Source: Phialocephala subalpina (Eukaryota > Ascomycota > Leotiomycetes > Helotiales > Mollisiaceae). Taken from it: DNA of 64,000 nucleotides. The position numbers and the translations under genes were made by a program. This document shows positions 41,856-55,371 of this stretch, one piece after another (positions within the stretch are counted from its first letter, which is position 1; each line of letters begins with the position of its first letter). Location of the stretch: assembly GCA_900073065.1 (NCBI GenBank), contig FJOG01000048.1:44740-108739 (forward strand). Reading direction: 5' to 3'. The notes under the pieces were generated by a model. That model had not been told where the DNA came from. It made no database searches and saw only the letters and a list, made by a program, of their open reading frames with translations.

Positions 41856-42283
41856 AACATTGGTTGTTGCGAGGTAATTACGATATCCCTGGGAATCTGG
41901 GTGATTCATAGCAGAGCATAACCAGGAATTGAGTAGGCTACAGGCAAACTTATACATGTTGCTGATACTGAATGAAGAGTGAGATATAAAGTACTGGCGG
42001 CGAGTGGCCAAGTTAGGGAAGCAAGTTGATCTGAATTGAGGACCGCATCGCCAAGGTGGTCGATGAAGTAAATTGCAATTATGAATGTCCTCGAGGGCTC
42101 GGGACATCCCTAAATCCAGATCACGGCCCCGTGGTCAATTTGGTGAGACGCGTTCAGCACCTAGGTATATTTTCCTTCGATCGCTAACCATTCGCCGTCC
42201 GCCAACTTCCTCCCTCACCACTTGACAATATCACCACTACAACACAATTCGCTTCATGCTGCTTTTCTCTCGTTGAATTTAAG

Positions 42284-43284
42284 ATGGAGAATGCAGTAGG
42301 TTCAGCAATATGGCTTGTCAGTTACGCGTCCCTCTTGAACTCCTGCGGGCTAATAATCTTTGTAGGGTCAGCAGACTGTAGATGAGCGTTGGGTGGAGTA
42401 TGAAGAGATGAGACTTGCGCAGCAAGAGCAGAAACGAATTGCAGTGAAGTATCCCGATCTCGCAAATGAAGTTGGTAAATCTTTCACTCCTTTTTGCGTA
42501 CCCGTTTTGCTGACCGAGATCGAGGCGTCACTCCTCTCGTCCTTGGGCTTGTCAACCAAGCCAACAACCACTTCGGTAAAGCTTCATTCCAGGATTACAT
42601 ATCGAGCTTCAGCTTACAAGATCCAGAGGAGCACGGCAATGTTTACATTGTGGCGTCTCTCCGTGGTGCGGGCAGCAGAATGTACCTGAGCAAGCACAGC
42701 TCGGTATCTGTGGTGCTGACAAGAGAATTCTTCCGTAGAAGAGTCAAAGGTAAGCTGGAGCGCGTGCTCTTCTAGGGGTATATCACTAATCATAACTTGC
42801 AGGCAAGCCCAAGGCCGTCACCCAATACACCATCATCGACTTCGCCGCAAAAGAACGCACACCATGGAAGCCGATTGACGAAGGCGCGGAGCGTGGCGAG
42901 ATTCCAGAGGGAGCAGCTATCTACACCAGCACACCCACACCAGTCGAACTCCCAAGTATAGCTCCTCTAGACGACAATGCTCTTTCCGAGACCGAGCCGA
43001 ACGACACAGAGATGGCAGGAGCAAGCAGAGAGCTTTCCAGTCCTCCCGACTCCGTTTTGATCATCGAAATCCCGAACTACGTCCACGAGGAGGAAACCAT
43101 GACCCCAGAAGCCGACAACGACAATGACGAAGACGATGACACGGGGTCAAAGGCTACCGATTCCACGGTCTCAGAAAATGACTCCGTCTACGTCCCTTCT
43201 CGGTCTCCAAGTCTCTACGATCCTTTGCGTTCACCAAAGACACGCATCCCCTCGGTTCTCCCAACCCTCGTCGAAGACAAGTAG
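42284..43284 (+). CDS. Unknown four-exon gene
   Basis: Exons 42284-42295, 42366-42474, 42525-42749 and 42803-43284 keep phase and give 275 residues. The first exon codes only MENA, a short first exon typical of filamentous fungi. Further on come GQQTVDERWVEYEEMRLAQQ, VTPLVLGLVNQANNHFGKAS, VYIVASLRGAGSRMYLSKHS and VVLTREFFRRRVKGKPKAV. The C-terminal 130 residues are acidic, Pro/Ser-rich and likely disordered. No signal peptide or membrane segment. I do not recognise the family. It lies just downstream of the intact Cys-rich gene on the same strand. Confidence 0.65.
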
Positions 43285-46200
43285 GATCAGGTGTAGGAAT
43301 AACGTGGCCAGGATATGTAGAATGGTTATGCGGAAAGGGTGCTGTTACATTATGAGATAATGAAGGGATATGAAGACCGTTTCCCGTTTCTAGCGTGAAG
43401 TGACTGGTGATATGGCTCTTTCCTTCCTATGCACGGACTGATGCGCGCTTTTGATGATGATGATATAGATGATATTGATTTACGACCAGCAGATAGCAGC
43501 CAGAGGCTGTCTGCTACCCTAGGACCTCCCATGGGGTACGGGGTCGTACTAAGCTTGGGAATTACAGTTCTGCTTCAAAGTATATCCTCAAATATCCTCT
43601 AAGCAGACCCGGGTCCTTAATCCCACGGTGTTTCAGTGCCTAACCTAAAAGAAAGCATTTCAAGCCAAAGCGTATATTTAGATTTGAGTGAAGTCCCTGC
43701 GGACGGTTGTGTGATCTTCAGCTCAAACCTACTCCTCCGACTAAGCAATCCAACCAAGCAATATGCATCCCTCCTCCTCTATTCCTCTTGTACGTGTAGT
43801 ATCGTTAGTTGAGTAAACATCCTCGGGCATGCCTCTGCAAAAGGGTTCCACTATCGTGTAGCTTATCCCGAAAGTATCGAAGAGTCGGTGTAACGCCACG
43901 GTGTCCACTTTTTTCTCTGCCCTCTTGTATCGATATATAGAGTACCACTCTCCGAATAGCCAAGTAGAAATGGATATCGGTCGTCGAATCGGTCGTCGGC
44001 TTCGAGGGTTTGAGCAGTGGGCAGAAGACCACATTAGTGACTGTTCTACCTCACAGCTACACCTGTACAAGTACGGCCCTAACTCAACTGTAATAGCAGA
44101 CGGGGCCTGTAGCTAGCCTCCTCAGAGATTGCATTCTCCTTCTTTCCATTTCAGCGCCATAAAGGCAGAAGATCCGTCCTCGCTGTATTGTAGTTGTCGG
44201 TGAAAATTTTTCCTTATCCCTGCCAAGAACTCCAAAAATCCTCCTACAACCACTATTGCGACTCGGATCATTGTACAAGCTAAGCTTGTAGTAGACCTTA
44301 GCTCTCTGAATAGAATAATCCATTCAGATTCCCCAGCAGGCACCACGGGGAGGTGTGAGTTCGACTTTGCCCGCCGATGCGCGCTTTTTATTCCTCCACA
44401 GGCTCATTTGAGTCTCCATGTGGTTGAGGTAGCCGCCAGTCCAAGATTTCCAACAGTTATCGGTCACCGTCTTTCCACCAAACCCGACAATGGTGAGTGC
44501 CGTAGGATAACAACCCACGAGAATAATGAGAAGTGCTAACCTTGGTACTAGACACGTCCCCGCCATCACCTAAAAAGGAAGCTTCGATCGAGTTTCTTCC
44601 TCAAGAGCTGGAATTTGGGCACAAAACTCTTGCCGAAGGAGGAAGGAAGGAAGGTGGCGCGTCGATCTGTTCCTGCTGTCCCTGGCACCAGGTGGTGACT
44701 TGTATATAGAAGCTCGAGTCTTAGGACTCTGTCTTTGTAACTTCCACATCTTCCTTGTCCCTCTGCCTCCTCCTCTCCCTCCTCCACTTCTCCCGAGCAC
44801 CCGCCAACAAACACTCCTTCACACAGTCCTACCCATTCATCACTCAGCGCAGATTACTGCCGTTGCTCTCCGCCTAAGTCCCTTATCATGTTATCACGGA
44901 GGCGAAGAGTTCCGAATTTCCGCTTCATCATTCACCACTTCATCACGGAGCGGGATGAACTTCCCCGTTCTTCCTACATCCTTGCCACTCCCCTTTCATC
45001 AAGGAGCGGAATTATCATCACCTCCAACCATTAGTCCCATCATATCACTTCCCGCCCCTGGCGTGAACTGCCCTCAGCCTGTCTTCCATTGCTCTTCCCA
45101 CCCCCTGCCGCTGCCGCTAGATGTGTACATTCTTTCAACGGAATTCGTTTGTCCGTTCATGTACGACTAGCGGAAACAACATCTCGATCTGTTCCTCTAG
45201 GACAAATCACGCAAGGGGTTCGTCTATGTCTAACCGATGGAAAGGTTTCGACCCCTATTCAAGCGGAGATAGGGGCTCGTCTAACGTCTCGGCGTGTGCA
45301 GCAGGGCATGGAAAGACTTGAGACTTGGCTTGCATTGAAAACTTTGTGAACAGCAGCTAACGAGTTGTTGAACAGTTCATCGACTCCTCCTACCGATTCA
45401 AAAGCGTGGCCGTTAGCGAGACTTCTGGAAGCGTTGGCAGACATAATACAACCTCAACAGAACTGCGAGGATGCTTTAAAGCTCAGGTTCTAGATATTAC
45501 TAGGTGGTGGTTAAGCTTTCCGGAAGCAGTACACTCGTGCTGGATCGGTCGTGGTGGCTGTGGTGGTGATAGCGTAGCTCCATGTAGGAATTTCTCCAGC
45601 GTTCAGCATTGATAGTTGCTAACAGATCCAGGAGGAAATGGTGGCGCTAAAGAGGACAACTTGGTCTCCACATGGGGCTTCTCAACCATGATCCAATTCA
45701 CCGACCCAAAGAACACTACCGAAACCGATGCTGGCCTGAGAACGATCGAATGCACTGGGGAGATTCCGTGAAGATTGCTCCTACTCAGCTTCTCCTCTTT
45801 GGTGTTTGATCACCTGTAGATAACTCCAAAAGATATCCCAGAAAGCATCAGAAACCGACTTTCTCCAATTGCCTTTACCGTTACACCCGAAGAGACAGCA
45901 CTCCTCAGTGTTATTGTCCAAGCATGCTTTACAAGAAGCCCAACGAGGGAGGTCTTAGCAACCTGAAGGATGTCGAATTCAATCCTCTGTGGAAGCACTT
46001 CGTCTATCGTGTGCTATATTCACGCCCAATTCCAGAGGCAGAAACCATCCAAAAGCCTTAGCGGCGGCTTGGATAGACGAAAACTCGAGAAGAGTCTCTG
46101 GGACATAAAGCTGGGTTTCTAGCGGCGCTGGTGATAAACACGCCATCGAGTACGCTTCTGTCCTTCAGAAGAACGATATAAACTCCCCCAGTCGCTTGTC

Positions 46201-46945
46201 AAGGACCCGCTGCAGTCCACGAGGAGCATCAGTTGAACCAGGAGAACTGCACACTTATTGGGAGCCATTTCAAGAACAAACCAGAGCTCGCTCAGTTTCG
46301 ATGGTCTAGCTAACATCCCAGAGCTGCGGAGATGTCCGGTCTGAGAGCCCTCCATGGAACTATTTGCACTCAGTGCCATTGATGAGTCTGGTTGTGTGGG
46401 GGCTTAGCGGATAATAGAGGCTCCAGACCGGTCCGGGATATAAAAGTCTGAATGACCATGGTGAGCTTGTACATGCTTCTGAGAAGCATAGTCAAAGCCA
46501 TAATCTCAAATCTGGTGTTGGAGGATGGCCTTCGCGTGGCTTTGGGCGTAATCTGGTGGAACCACAACTTCCAGTAAAGATATACCAGCGATGTCTTACA
46601 TTCCCCTGCCTCCTCTTCGAGACTTGGGAATAGCTGGTGTTGAAGGTGAATCTGAAAATATCAGCTTCGGCAGTGGCAATATGGGTAACATCCTCTCTCC
46701 GAAGTCAACAACCCCATATACCTCCTTCAAACCGCAGACATCTTTGGGCTCTGCCCCACCAAAGATGAATGTCTGTCTCAGTCTTCGCGCTGCACGCCAT
46801 CTATTGTCGCCCCATTGCGGTCTCAAAAGTCGAATCTCGACCAAGCACTCGCTGCTGAGATTCACCCAGCAAAGGCTGCTTTCATTGACATGGATGGAAA
46901 GATGAGAGCTTGAGAAGAGTTTCTGGGACAAGGGTACTTTCGTTC
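43285..46945. other. Eroded region with scattered coding-like fragments
   Basis: No intact gene could be built. Short readable pieces occur in changing plus-strand frames: DNLVSTWGFSTMIQFTDPKN near 45660, SNLKDVEFNPLWKHFVYRVL near 45960, and RKLEKSLWDIKLGF near 46080, which is echoed by LEKSFWDKGTF near 46910. They are separated by stops. I cannot name the source gene or genes. A minus-strand frame at 43741-44070 and others look like shadows. Confidence 0.4.
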
Positions 46946-47186
46946 TTAGGGACGAGAAGGCTCTCCGCGACATGCTCGAGGAGTTCGATCAAGTCGAGGA
47001 AGCTGTAAGTCACTTACTTCCTTTTCCAATCATAGTGATGCTAACTACGTTCCCCTCAGGTCGTCGTCAAGGATCGTGACATCGGTCGCAGCTGGGTGGG
47101 ATCACCGACTGCGGCTTTGAACATCCATCCGTGGCTTCCAATTCGTTCGATTCACCAACGAGCAAGAGGCTGAGGCTGCTATCTAG
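46946..47186 (+). pseudogene. Glycine-rich RNA-binding protein (RRM) relic
   Basis: DEKALRDMLEEFDQVEEA is followed by an intron (GTAAGT to CCTCAG at about 47004-47059) and VVVKDRDIGRS, then, after a frame change, VRFTNEQEAEAAI and TAG 47184-47186. This is the characteristic RNP text of fungal glycine-rich RRM proteins, and the intron lies between EEA and VVV as I remember for such genes. The first strand (RNP2, LFVGGL) is missing and the C-terminal glycine-rich tail is not found in place. It is a truncated, shifted copy. Confidence 0.65.
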
Positions 47187-50100
47187 CCGCTCTATAGTTG
47201 GGTTTGACACCCAAACACTCGCATAGATGTGAGACTCCTTGGTCCGGGTCTCAAAACGGGTCGCCTGCAACCATTACGGCGCATCCCAGCGAAGCGCGGT
47301 CCTTGATCAGGGGGTCATTACATGCCTTAGCGAAGCAGGTGTTTGTTGCTGGACTGTTGGATCGGATCCAAGCGTGAAGATCCTGTCAGTTGGTTGCGAG
47401 ATCTGATTCTGTGCTGAATCCTTCTTCTTTTTCCAATATATTTGATTGTATGAGCCGTCTTTATCGCATTGCCTGCTGAAGGCTCTGCGTTTGTTGGGGC
47501 GCCTTTTGCTCAAGCTCTTCGCGATGATGTCCTACGAGACATCTGGGGGTCCAGGCCCTTCCACGCTCATCGATTGATCACCCTCTGCGCACTTTTATCC
47601 GCGGAGATTCGAGGGCCTCTCAATTTGAGTCGACAAGGTCGTCGAGTGTGGCTCTAGCGGTGGTGGTGGTGGAGCAAGCCGTTGGGGAGCTATTCATTAT
47701 TCATGAGAAACCCGAGACTGAGGAGGACGACACAACGGAGAGGATGATGATACTTTTGGGCTGGCATCAAAAGCACCTCAATGATTTGAGGATGAGAAGT
47801 ATCCATCCTCGAAGAGGCACGTAGCTTCGGCTACGTGCTTGCCTGCGTGTGAGATGCTCAAGAAGATGGATGGGTGGCGGTGGTGAACACTACCAATTCT
47901 TGCACACTTGCAAAGAGTTCTTCGACATATGACCCAAGCGGTGGGTAGACCGGAACATCACGAAGACCCAAAGCGAGCTTCTGAGTACGAAACTGTGTCT
48001 GTTCAGTCTCCCTCTTTCTTCTTTGGAATCTATGTTTTGATTCGAAGACGCCGCAAGAAGCAGAATAATAAGCAGAGGGACTTGGGTCGCTGGCAGAGTC
48101 CAGAGTACTGGGCAGAAACCACATTGCGTCAACACCACTTTCTGGCATTGAACTCCGCCTGCAATACCAGCTTGCTAACCAGCAGCTTGAGGCCGTCGCA
48201 CTCATAACAATGGCTACCACACCTTCGAGCCGAGATCAGGACGACTGTCGACGACGAGTTCGCTGTCCACTACGAGCTATCCCATGTTATCGGCTTGGCC
48301 CTCTTCGAGGAGCTCCACGACAACTAGGAGAATGGTACTCTTAGCAAGAACACTCTCAAGGCCAGCGCGGTTCATGTCCAGCACAACATCGCGTTTGGGA
48401 TCGGTGAGCGAGGCATCAGCCCATGTAGTCTAGAAGCTGGCAACGCACTACAGAGCAATTCGAGGCTCCATATCCACCGAAACCACCGACCACATCTACC
48501 ACTCCTTTAATCACTCTCACACGGTACCTAAACCAGCGGGAGAGTATGGGTACTACGCTTAAGCGCCATCAATTTTCAGGGCTAGTTCAGTCGGCATGAG
48601 ATCGAGTTGGTAAGTACGATTCTTTGGCGTGGTCTAGCTATGCTTTTCTCCTCCAGTCCAATATTTGACGAATGGTAGCTGACGTGTTTTCTAAGACAGA
48701 AGGGCTGGAGGGATCTCAGACCATCTTCTCCGCTCCATTGTCGCAGTGTCCTGTCACCGATGATTGCAGAAGTCGTAAGCCTGTTCTTCTGCCATTCGTT
48801 TTCCCCGTCAGCCAGGACGTGGCGGACGGCGATGATCGATTGACGGGACGGGATGAGGAACACGCCGATCCGCTAGGACTGCGATTCGAGATCCATTTGG
48901 ATCACCTTACGCACCATCGGTGAGCTTCAATAGCGTCAATACCAGCTTCGGCAGTGATCGGTGAGAATGAGTGGAGTCAACGGCAGGCGTGCCAGTGCGC
49001 AGGGATTGTGAAGAGCTGAGGTGGAAGGAAAAGGAGGGAGTTGGCGGGCGATATACACTCTGCAAGATTTGAGTTCCGATGGGCTCCCCCAAGGCCGAGG
49101 AGAAGCTGAAGGAGGCTTTGACTGCCAATGGCCTCAAGTTTTCTGATCTTTCTCGTGCCTAGGATTGTTTGTTGTTGGCGCATCCAAGAAGCAGTTCATC
49201 GCCGACAGGAACTCGAGCTGGACGCATTCGAGGCAGCTCCGCTACTCCAACACCCGCAATTCCAGCCAAGAACCCAGACATGGGAGTGTTCTGGGCCCGG
49301 ATCGAGAGGTGGAGGAAGATGCCCTCACGCGAAGATTACAGTATAAAGACAGGCAAACTCCATGCTTGTGGTCCGAGCGACGAGACAGGATGTTTCAGAG
49401 GAAGGTTGTGATGGAATGTTGATGTCCCCGACTATCCCTATTAATCATTACGGCGGTCCTAGATTCCGGGGAGGTAGAAGTTGGATCTGGAAGTGCTGGA
49501 TCTGAAGAGGTACTTCATCCCAAGGAGTTTCAGAGCTAGATATGTCGTTCTATCATACTTCGTCAGTTTCGTTAGAGCATGGGCGACGCTGAAGATCATC
49601 AATTGGAGAACCTCGACGAGATGATTGTTGGGGGTTGGGTGGTGTTTGTATGACATCTTATTGTCCGGAATTGCTGCTCGAGGTGATTCTGATGTGTATC
49701 GTGTACCTTCACTCCTTTCCGCGCGATCCAATGTAATGCGCGTGATGTTCGATTTGCGAGTTGTCAAATCGCCCTCCTCACTCTCTCCGCCGACCGAATT
49801 CTCGTCGACAAGTCATCATTGTTCCCTTAATCTTGTATTTCCGCGCCTTGGATTTCTGCATCCTCAAAGTCGTGCTCTTCGTGTTTCTTTTTTTAAAGAA
49901 CGGAGGTTCCGGGCGATGTTTTGTTCTCTGTGGGGGATTGAGTAGAAGTGTCGAAAATTATGCACAGGGCAGTGATGAAAGACAACCCAGTCGGCTCGCC
50001 GAGTATCGGAGCTTGTAAGGGGAAGGGACGACTTGGTTCTGACTGATACCATCGTGCCAGCGATTCAGTTTCGACGGCAATCCATAAGTGTTGAGCGACG

Positions 50101-51693
50101 ATCAAAGTCAGAACGGCGGGCATCTGTTGCAGTTTTGGAGATTCAAGATGCGCGTATGACCGCAGACGACGTGTTTGTTTCTTTGCCAACGTGAAAAGCA
50201 ATTTAAGACACGTCAATAAAGGCTCCAGATAGTTTCGGAGACCATTGGGGATCGACGTGAGATGATTTGGTTGTGCCGAGAAGCTGTCAGTAAACAGTAG
50301 ACAATTGATATGCATGAAGATGCTATGCAAATTGTGCCAAAGTCTTGACGCCGGGCATCGGAAAACCACAGAGGAATGAACGAACGATGCACCGCCGACG
50401 TGGTCAGCGTTTCGGTTTCAAAGAACAAGAGAAATGGAACATGGCAACGTTGGGAGGAGTCTGAGTCGCAGACGATGATGTCGTATGGAGACTGCAGCAG
50501 CAGCAGGCCATGTGACCGAATCGAAGCGTCAATCAGCAGCAACAATCTCTGCATTCCAATGCAGCCCAGAGATGGATGGACGGCGTCGGCGCGGTGATGT
50601 TGTTTGAAAGAAGAAGTTGAAAGAGGGTTGTTTTAGAGTGGAGGTGTTCGCAGCAAACTGTTTTGTGCATTTCTCGACTACGCCTGATTAGCCAAGCACA
50701 TCCTCGCTCGACGACTAAGCAGCCAAGATAAGATTCATGAAACCACATACAAGTGAACCCTGAGATTTCTAGATCGTTGCTAGATGCTAGCATTTTCTCA
50801 TTGTTCTTCAGCCTGCAAGTGAGCATTAAGACGCTACAGGATCGGTCGTGCTAGGGAAGGACTACTTCCAGCGACACTTGAAGGTTCGATACGCTTCAAA
50901 GGTAGCAATGGATACCAAGGGTAACGGTATCAAAGGATATGTGACAAAGGATTTTTAACTGTCCCAAAAGTTCGTAGACCTGTGATGAAAATTTGAAGGT
51001 GTGCAATGCACGTGATCCGCAAATAGAAACCCTTTGCGCTTCTATATAGTACTCACAATGGCCATCATCTCCCTCAAAGCCCGAGTACCGCACAACTAGT
51101 GCTTTAGGTAATGCTTTCAAGTCCATCAGACGAGTTAAGGAGTTGTATGCTTTCTAGTGCCCAAGGGTCAGCCACCGGGCTGCTAAGAACATAGCTTCCA
51201 AGTGAAGGTTGGTGTTTGCCATGCAGGGAGATCTCACTGCAACTGCAAAGAAGAATACGCCGTAGTTTGGAGTCATAAGAATAATGTGGAAGCTTCATAG
51301 ATACCATGTGCTGCATTGGTTCACAGATGTCGTTTGAGAACAATTTCACTTTCGTGGCTAGATCAGAATAGGTGTGGATATAGACTCATTCCGCCGGCAA
51401 AGGGCATCAATTTATCAAAATATTTCTAACCTCACTCCGAGCGGAAAGACTCCGGCATTCGTTCCGCCCCTCTTCAATATGCCGGGGGAGCTTATGTGGG
51501 AACGCGGGGTAGCTTTGAATATTTCCAGCATCCGCGAGTTGCCGCTAACATCAGCAAACATTATTTGACTTCCACTCCTTCAATGACCAGAGAACACTCT
51601 CAAGGTTCATTCATATAACTATCCTCCTACTTCTTGTTTCTCAATCGGATTTCAAGCTCGAAATCTCCCCATTAAAGGCTACAGCCAGCAACA
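47187..51693. other. Eroded, gene-poor region
   Basis: No intact gene. Coding-like fragments include ELSHVIGLALFEELHDN near 48280, followed after a TAG by ENGTLSKNTLKASAVHVQHN, and a 27-codon frame at 49078 (MGSPKAEEKLKEALTANGLK). From 49450 to 51600 only random-looking frames are present. A promoter for the homogentisate dioxygenase should lie in the last few hundred bases. Confidence 0.4.
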
Positions 51694-53164
51694 ATGCCAG
51701 TCACCAAATTCAGTACTCCTGAGAAATACAAATATCAAAATGGCTTCGGCTCTTACCACGAGTACGTTCCTACCACCAATCTGCCACTCTTCCAAAAATT
51801 CCTAACACGTCTGCAGATCAGAAGCTATCACAGGCGCCCTCCCAATAGGCGCCAACTCCCCCCAAAAACCTCCCTACGGTCTTTACACCGAAAAGCTATC
51901 CGGAACAGCATTCACAGCCCCCCGCAACGAAAACCAACAAACATGGCTCTACAAGATCCTCCCTTCCGCCGCACACTCCTCCTTCAACGCCCGCGAAGCA
52001 TCCTCCTATAACACAAATCCAGAAGGAAGCAAACTCCACCAAATCCCCAACCAGCTTCGATGGGATCCCTTCGATTTAGACGAGAGCGTGGATTGGGTAC
52101 ATAGCTTGAAACTCGTTGCTGGAGCCGGAGATCCCACAATGAAGAGTGGAATCGGGATCTTCATCTTCGCTGCAGGTAAGAGCATGGACAAGAACCAAGC
52201 ATTCTACTCCGCCGACGGAGATTTCCTCATCGTCCTCCAACACGGAGTTCTCGACTTCCAAACCGAGCTCGGAAACATTCTCGTCCGTCCCAACGAAATA
52301 TGCGTCATCCCCCGCGGAGTACGATACCGCGTCGAGTTGCCAGAAGGTCCAGTACGGGGATACATCCTCGAACTCTACACCGGGCATTTCCAACTCCCAG
52401 AGCTAGGTCCCATCGGCTCAAACTGCCTCGCAAACGCTCGCGATTTCCAAGCCCCAGTCGCATATTTCGAAGAAGACACGAGCGGAAGCTACACCATTCT
52501 CTCAAAATTCAACGGCCATCTCTTCGCCGCTACACAAACACACACTCCCTTCGACGTCGTAGCTTGGCATGGTCTTTACTATCCGTATAAATACGATCTT
52601 GGGAGGTTTTCGACGATTGGGAGTATAAGTTTCGATCATCCGGATCCGAGTATTTTCACTGTCCTAACGGCGCCAAGTGATCATGTTGGGACGGCGATTG
52701 CGGATTTTGTCATCTTTCCGCCGAGGTGGCTGGTGGGTGAGGATACCTTCAGACCGCCATGGTACCACCGCAATACAATGTCCGAATTCATGGGGTTGAT
52801 AGGAGGAGAATATGATGCCAAAACGGGTGGTGGGTTTCAACCTGCGGGTGCGAGTTTGCATAATATTATGAGTGCTCACGGACCGGATGCTGGGACCCAT
52901 GAGAAAGCATCCAATGCTGAGCTTAAGCCTGCTAAAGTAGGAGCAGGAAGCATGGCGTTCATGTTCGAGAGTTGTTTGATGGTTGGGGTTACAGAGTGGG
53001 GGTTGAAGACTTGTAAGAAAGTACAAGAGGACTACAATGAGGAGAGCTGGACGCCACTGAAGGCTCATTTCAAAGTCCCGGACGGAGTGAAGAGGGTCTC
53101 GAACCTGGTGGATGATGGGGTTGTGAGGGAAGTAGTGGATGCCGGGAAGAGCGTTAATGGGTAA
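51694..53164 (+). CDS. hmgA: Homogentisate 1,2-dioxygenase
   Basis: Exons 51694-51761 and 51817-53164 join in phase (55 bp intron, CCTAACAC branch site) to 471 residues, the usual fungal length. The start is [20 protein letters not shown], and exon 2 opens [36 protein letters not shown] in the normal family order. Diagnostic blocks further on are [58 protein letters not shown], and [18 protein letters not shown] followed by [12 protein letters not shown]. His and Glu residues in PPWYHRN-EFMG and in the downstream [12 protein letters not shown] stretch supply the iron site. The enzyme opens the ring of homogentisate to maleylacetoacetate in tyrosine/phenylalanine breakdown; it is cytosolic. 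The other pathway genes are not adjacent here. Confidence 0.97.
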
Positions 53165-53606
53165 GGAGCAAAAGGAGGGATGGAGCAGGGCCAATTGCCG
53201 CATTACACATGAGAAGAATGATTACAATGTACAAGTATAAAGTGGCTGCATGAATAGTTTCGCCAACTTCGACTGCTATATTGTGATTAAATCTCGCCGG
53301 AAATGGAACAGTGAACTTAACGAAACGTGGACAATAGTGACATGAGAGAATGCTTCTTCCTTGCTAGGACTCATGTACCAGAGGAACTGCCATCCTTGAC
53401 TTCTTTGAATCGAAGTCGTCAGGCTATGGAGATGAAGTTTTACTGCGCGTGCATCCATTTCAACCTCTTCTCATTTTCTCTCGGGCTCTCTCGCGAAGCG
53501 TCTCATCCGTTCAGGAACCCCCACATGCCAAATCACTTTCCTGCTTCGCTCACATCTCTCACCCCCAAGCACGACCTGTTTCCATCCTCAGGACCCAGCA
53601 CCAGAT
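53165..53606. other. Intergenic 3' region between convergent genes
   Basis: Between the ends of HGD and the MFS gene. No gene or repeat is seen. Confidence 0.5.
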
Positions 53607-55371
53607 TCAAGTCGTGAACCTAAAATGTGGATGATCATCCCCCATATTCCCCAAATCGTCCCTTTCTTCGACAAAACGGTAATCTCTCCCGCCATTTTTC
53701 CTGATCTAATGACGCCGCAGTCAGTATTTCATCTCCTCCCAATTTAAAAATCCGACAAGCCTCAAAATAGGGGTAAAATGATTCAAGACATACCTTATTC
53801 TCCCACCTCAAACCAAAAAAGAAAACAGTACACATAACACCACACATCAACAACATCCCCAAACTCGTCCCATACCCCGTCTTATAATGTGGGTTCTCCT
53901 TCGGTATAAAAATATTGGACGCCACGATCCCGCCAATGTTACCGAGTCCGATCTGCATCGCGGTTGCTACGGCGCGTTTGTAGTGTCCTGCTACGTTCTG
54001 GTCTGTTGTCAGCCTTCTTCTCTCTTCGCTCCCCAAAAAATCTTGAACTCACATTACTCAACCAAACCCAAGTAACAGGCTGACACATAAACCCCCCTGT
54101 CGTAATAAAAAAACAAGCCATGTACTTCACCCCCACACTAACGCTATCCTGACACAACAACACCACATACCCAATCCCACCCACTGTCACACCAGCCATA
54201 CAAAAACCATACCGATGTTTTCTCCAATCCGCGATCCAGGCTGTTGTGAGAGAAAAGACCGCTGCGCAAATGAAGACCGGTATACTCCTCACTTGAGCGC
54301 CTGCGGGCGAGAATCCCATCTCTTGGATGATGGTTGGGATGAAGAAGTTGGTAGCGTAGCCGGTGTTTACTACGCCCATGTACATGAATACCCCGCAATA
54401 GATCTTCCAGTCCGAGAAGATGCGTTTTGCGGCTCGACGATCGAGATGATTCATTGTGAATGAGCCGGTGTCGAGTGCGAGGCGGTTGATGAGCATCTTC
54501 CTCTCCTCGGAAGAGAGGAAGTGCGACGTCTCTGGCCAATCCACGACTAGGAATTTGAAACCCACCGCGACGACGATAGTGAGGAGACCTTCGACTATGA
54601 AGATCCACCGCCAACCTGTTGTTTCCTCTCGTCAGCTTTGGTCCAGGTTTGAAAAGAAGGACAAGGGGGGAAGGGAATAAGCGAACAGACCAGAATAACC
54701 TCCAACACCATCCATCTTCGCCAATACATAAGCAAACAAACCCCCAAACGCCCCAGCCAATATAGTTGAGCTGAAAAAAACACTCAGACGCCACTGCAGT
54801 TCATATCGCTTGTAATACATGCTGATAAGATAAACAGCACCCGGTGAAAACCCAGCTTCGAAGACACCTAGAAGGAAGCGGAGAGCTACGAGGGACCCAA
54901 AATTACGAACCAAGCCTTGACCGACAGTACATATTCCCCAGAGGAACATGATTGTGCAGAGCCAGGTAGAGGGCGGGATGTGCTTGAGTAGGATGTTGGA
55001 GGGGACTTCAAGGAGGATATACCTAGGTTCATCATGAGACATCGCGCCAGCAACAACGAGAAGTTAACTTACGGAATGAAGAAGATAAATAGTGCGATGC
55101 TGTAGTCTTGTCCTTCCATTTTCAGTTCCTTCGTCAACCCCTGGATCTTTGCGTTCCCTATATTGACTCGGTCGAGGAATGCGAGTAGGAATAAGATAAA
55201 CAGTGGTGGCAAGACGTGGAGATCAATTTTTCTGAGTAGTGCTTTATCGGCTGCTGCGTCGATGATGATTCCTTGGTCAGATTTCTTCTCGACATCTTCG
55301 GTGAAGATACTAGTGACTTTTTCGTCGACAGGTAGCAGCGCCACGGGGGAGGGATTGATTAGTCCACTCAT
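53607..55371 (-). CDS. MFS transporter, anion:cation symporter type (Dal5/Tna1-like)
   Basis: Five exons (55371-55073, 55022-54691, 54615-54053, 53997-53794, 53705-53607) keep phase and give 498 residues with about 12 membrane segments. The N-terminus is cytosolic, then KIDLHVLPPLFILFLLAFLD RVNIGNAK. Typical blocks are YILLEVPSNILLK, WGICTVGQGLVRNFGSLVA, RFLLGVFEAGFSPGAVYLIS, YYKRYELQWRLSVFF and GVGGYSGWRWIFIVEG. The C-terminus ends GDDHPHFRFTT, a conserved tail of this branch. Family members import allantoate, nicotinate, pantothenate and similar organic anions; the substrate cannot be read. It lies tail to tail with HGD and near a FAD oxidase, which would fit catabolism of a nitrogenous or aromatic compound, though this is only context. 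Confidence 0.9.

Noticed and set aside
44487..44699. Possible spliced short basic protein starting MTRPRHHLKRKL (ATG followed by GTGAGT, acceptor near 44551)
   Set aside because: The size and basic composition recalled a ribosomal protein such as L39, but the sequence does not match any I know, and the surroundings are eroded.
51374..51568. 64-codon frame upstream of homogentisate dioxygenase
   Set aside because: No conserved motif; likely promoter or UTR DNA.
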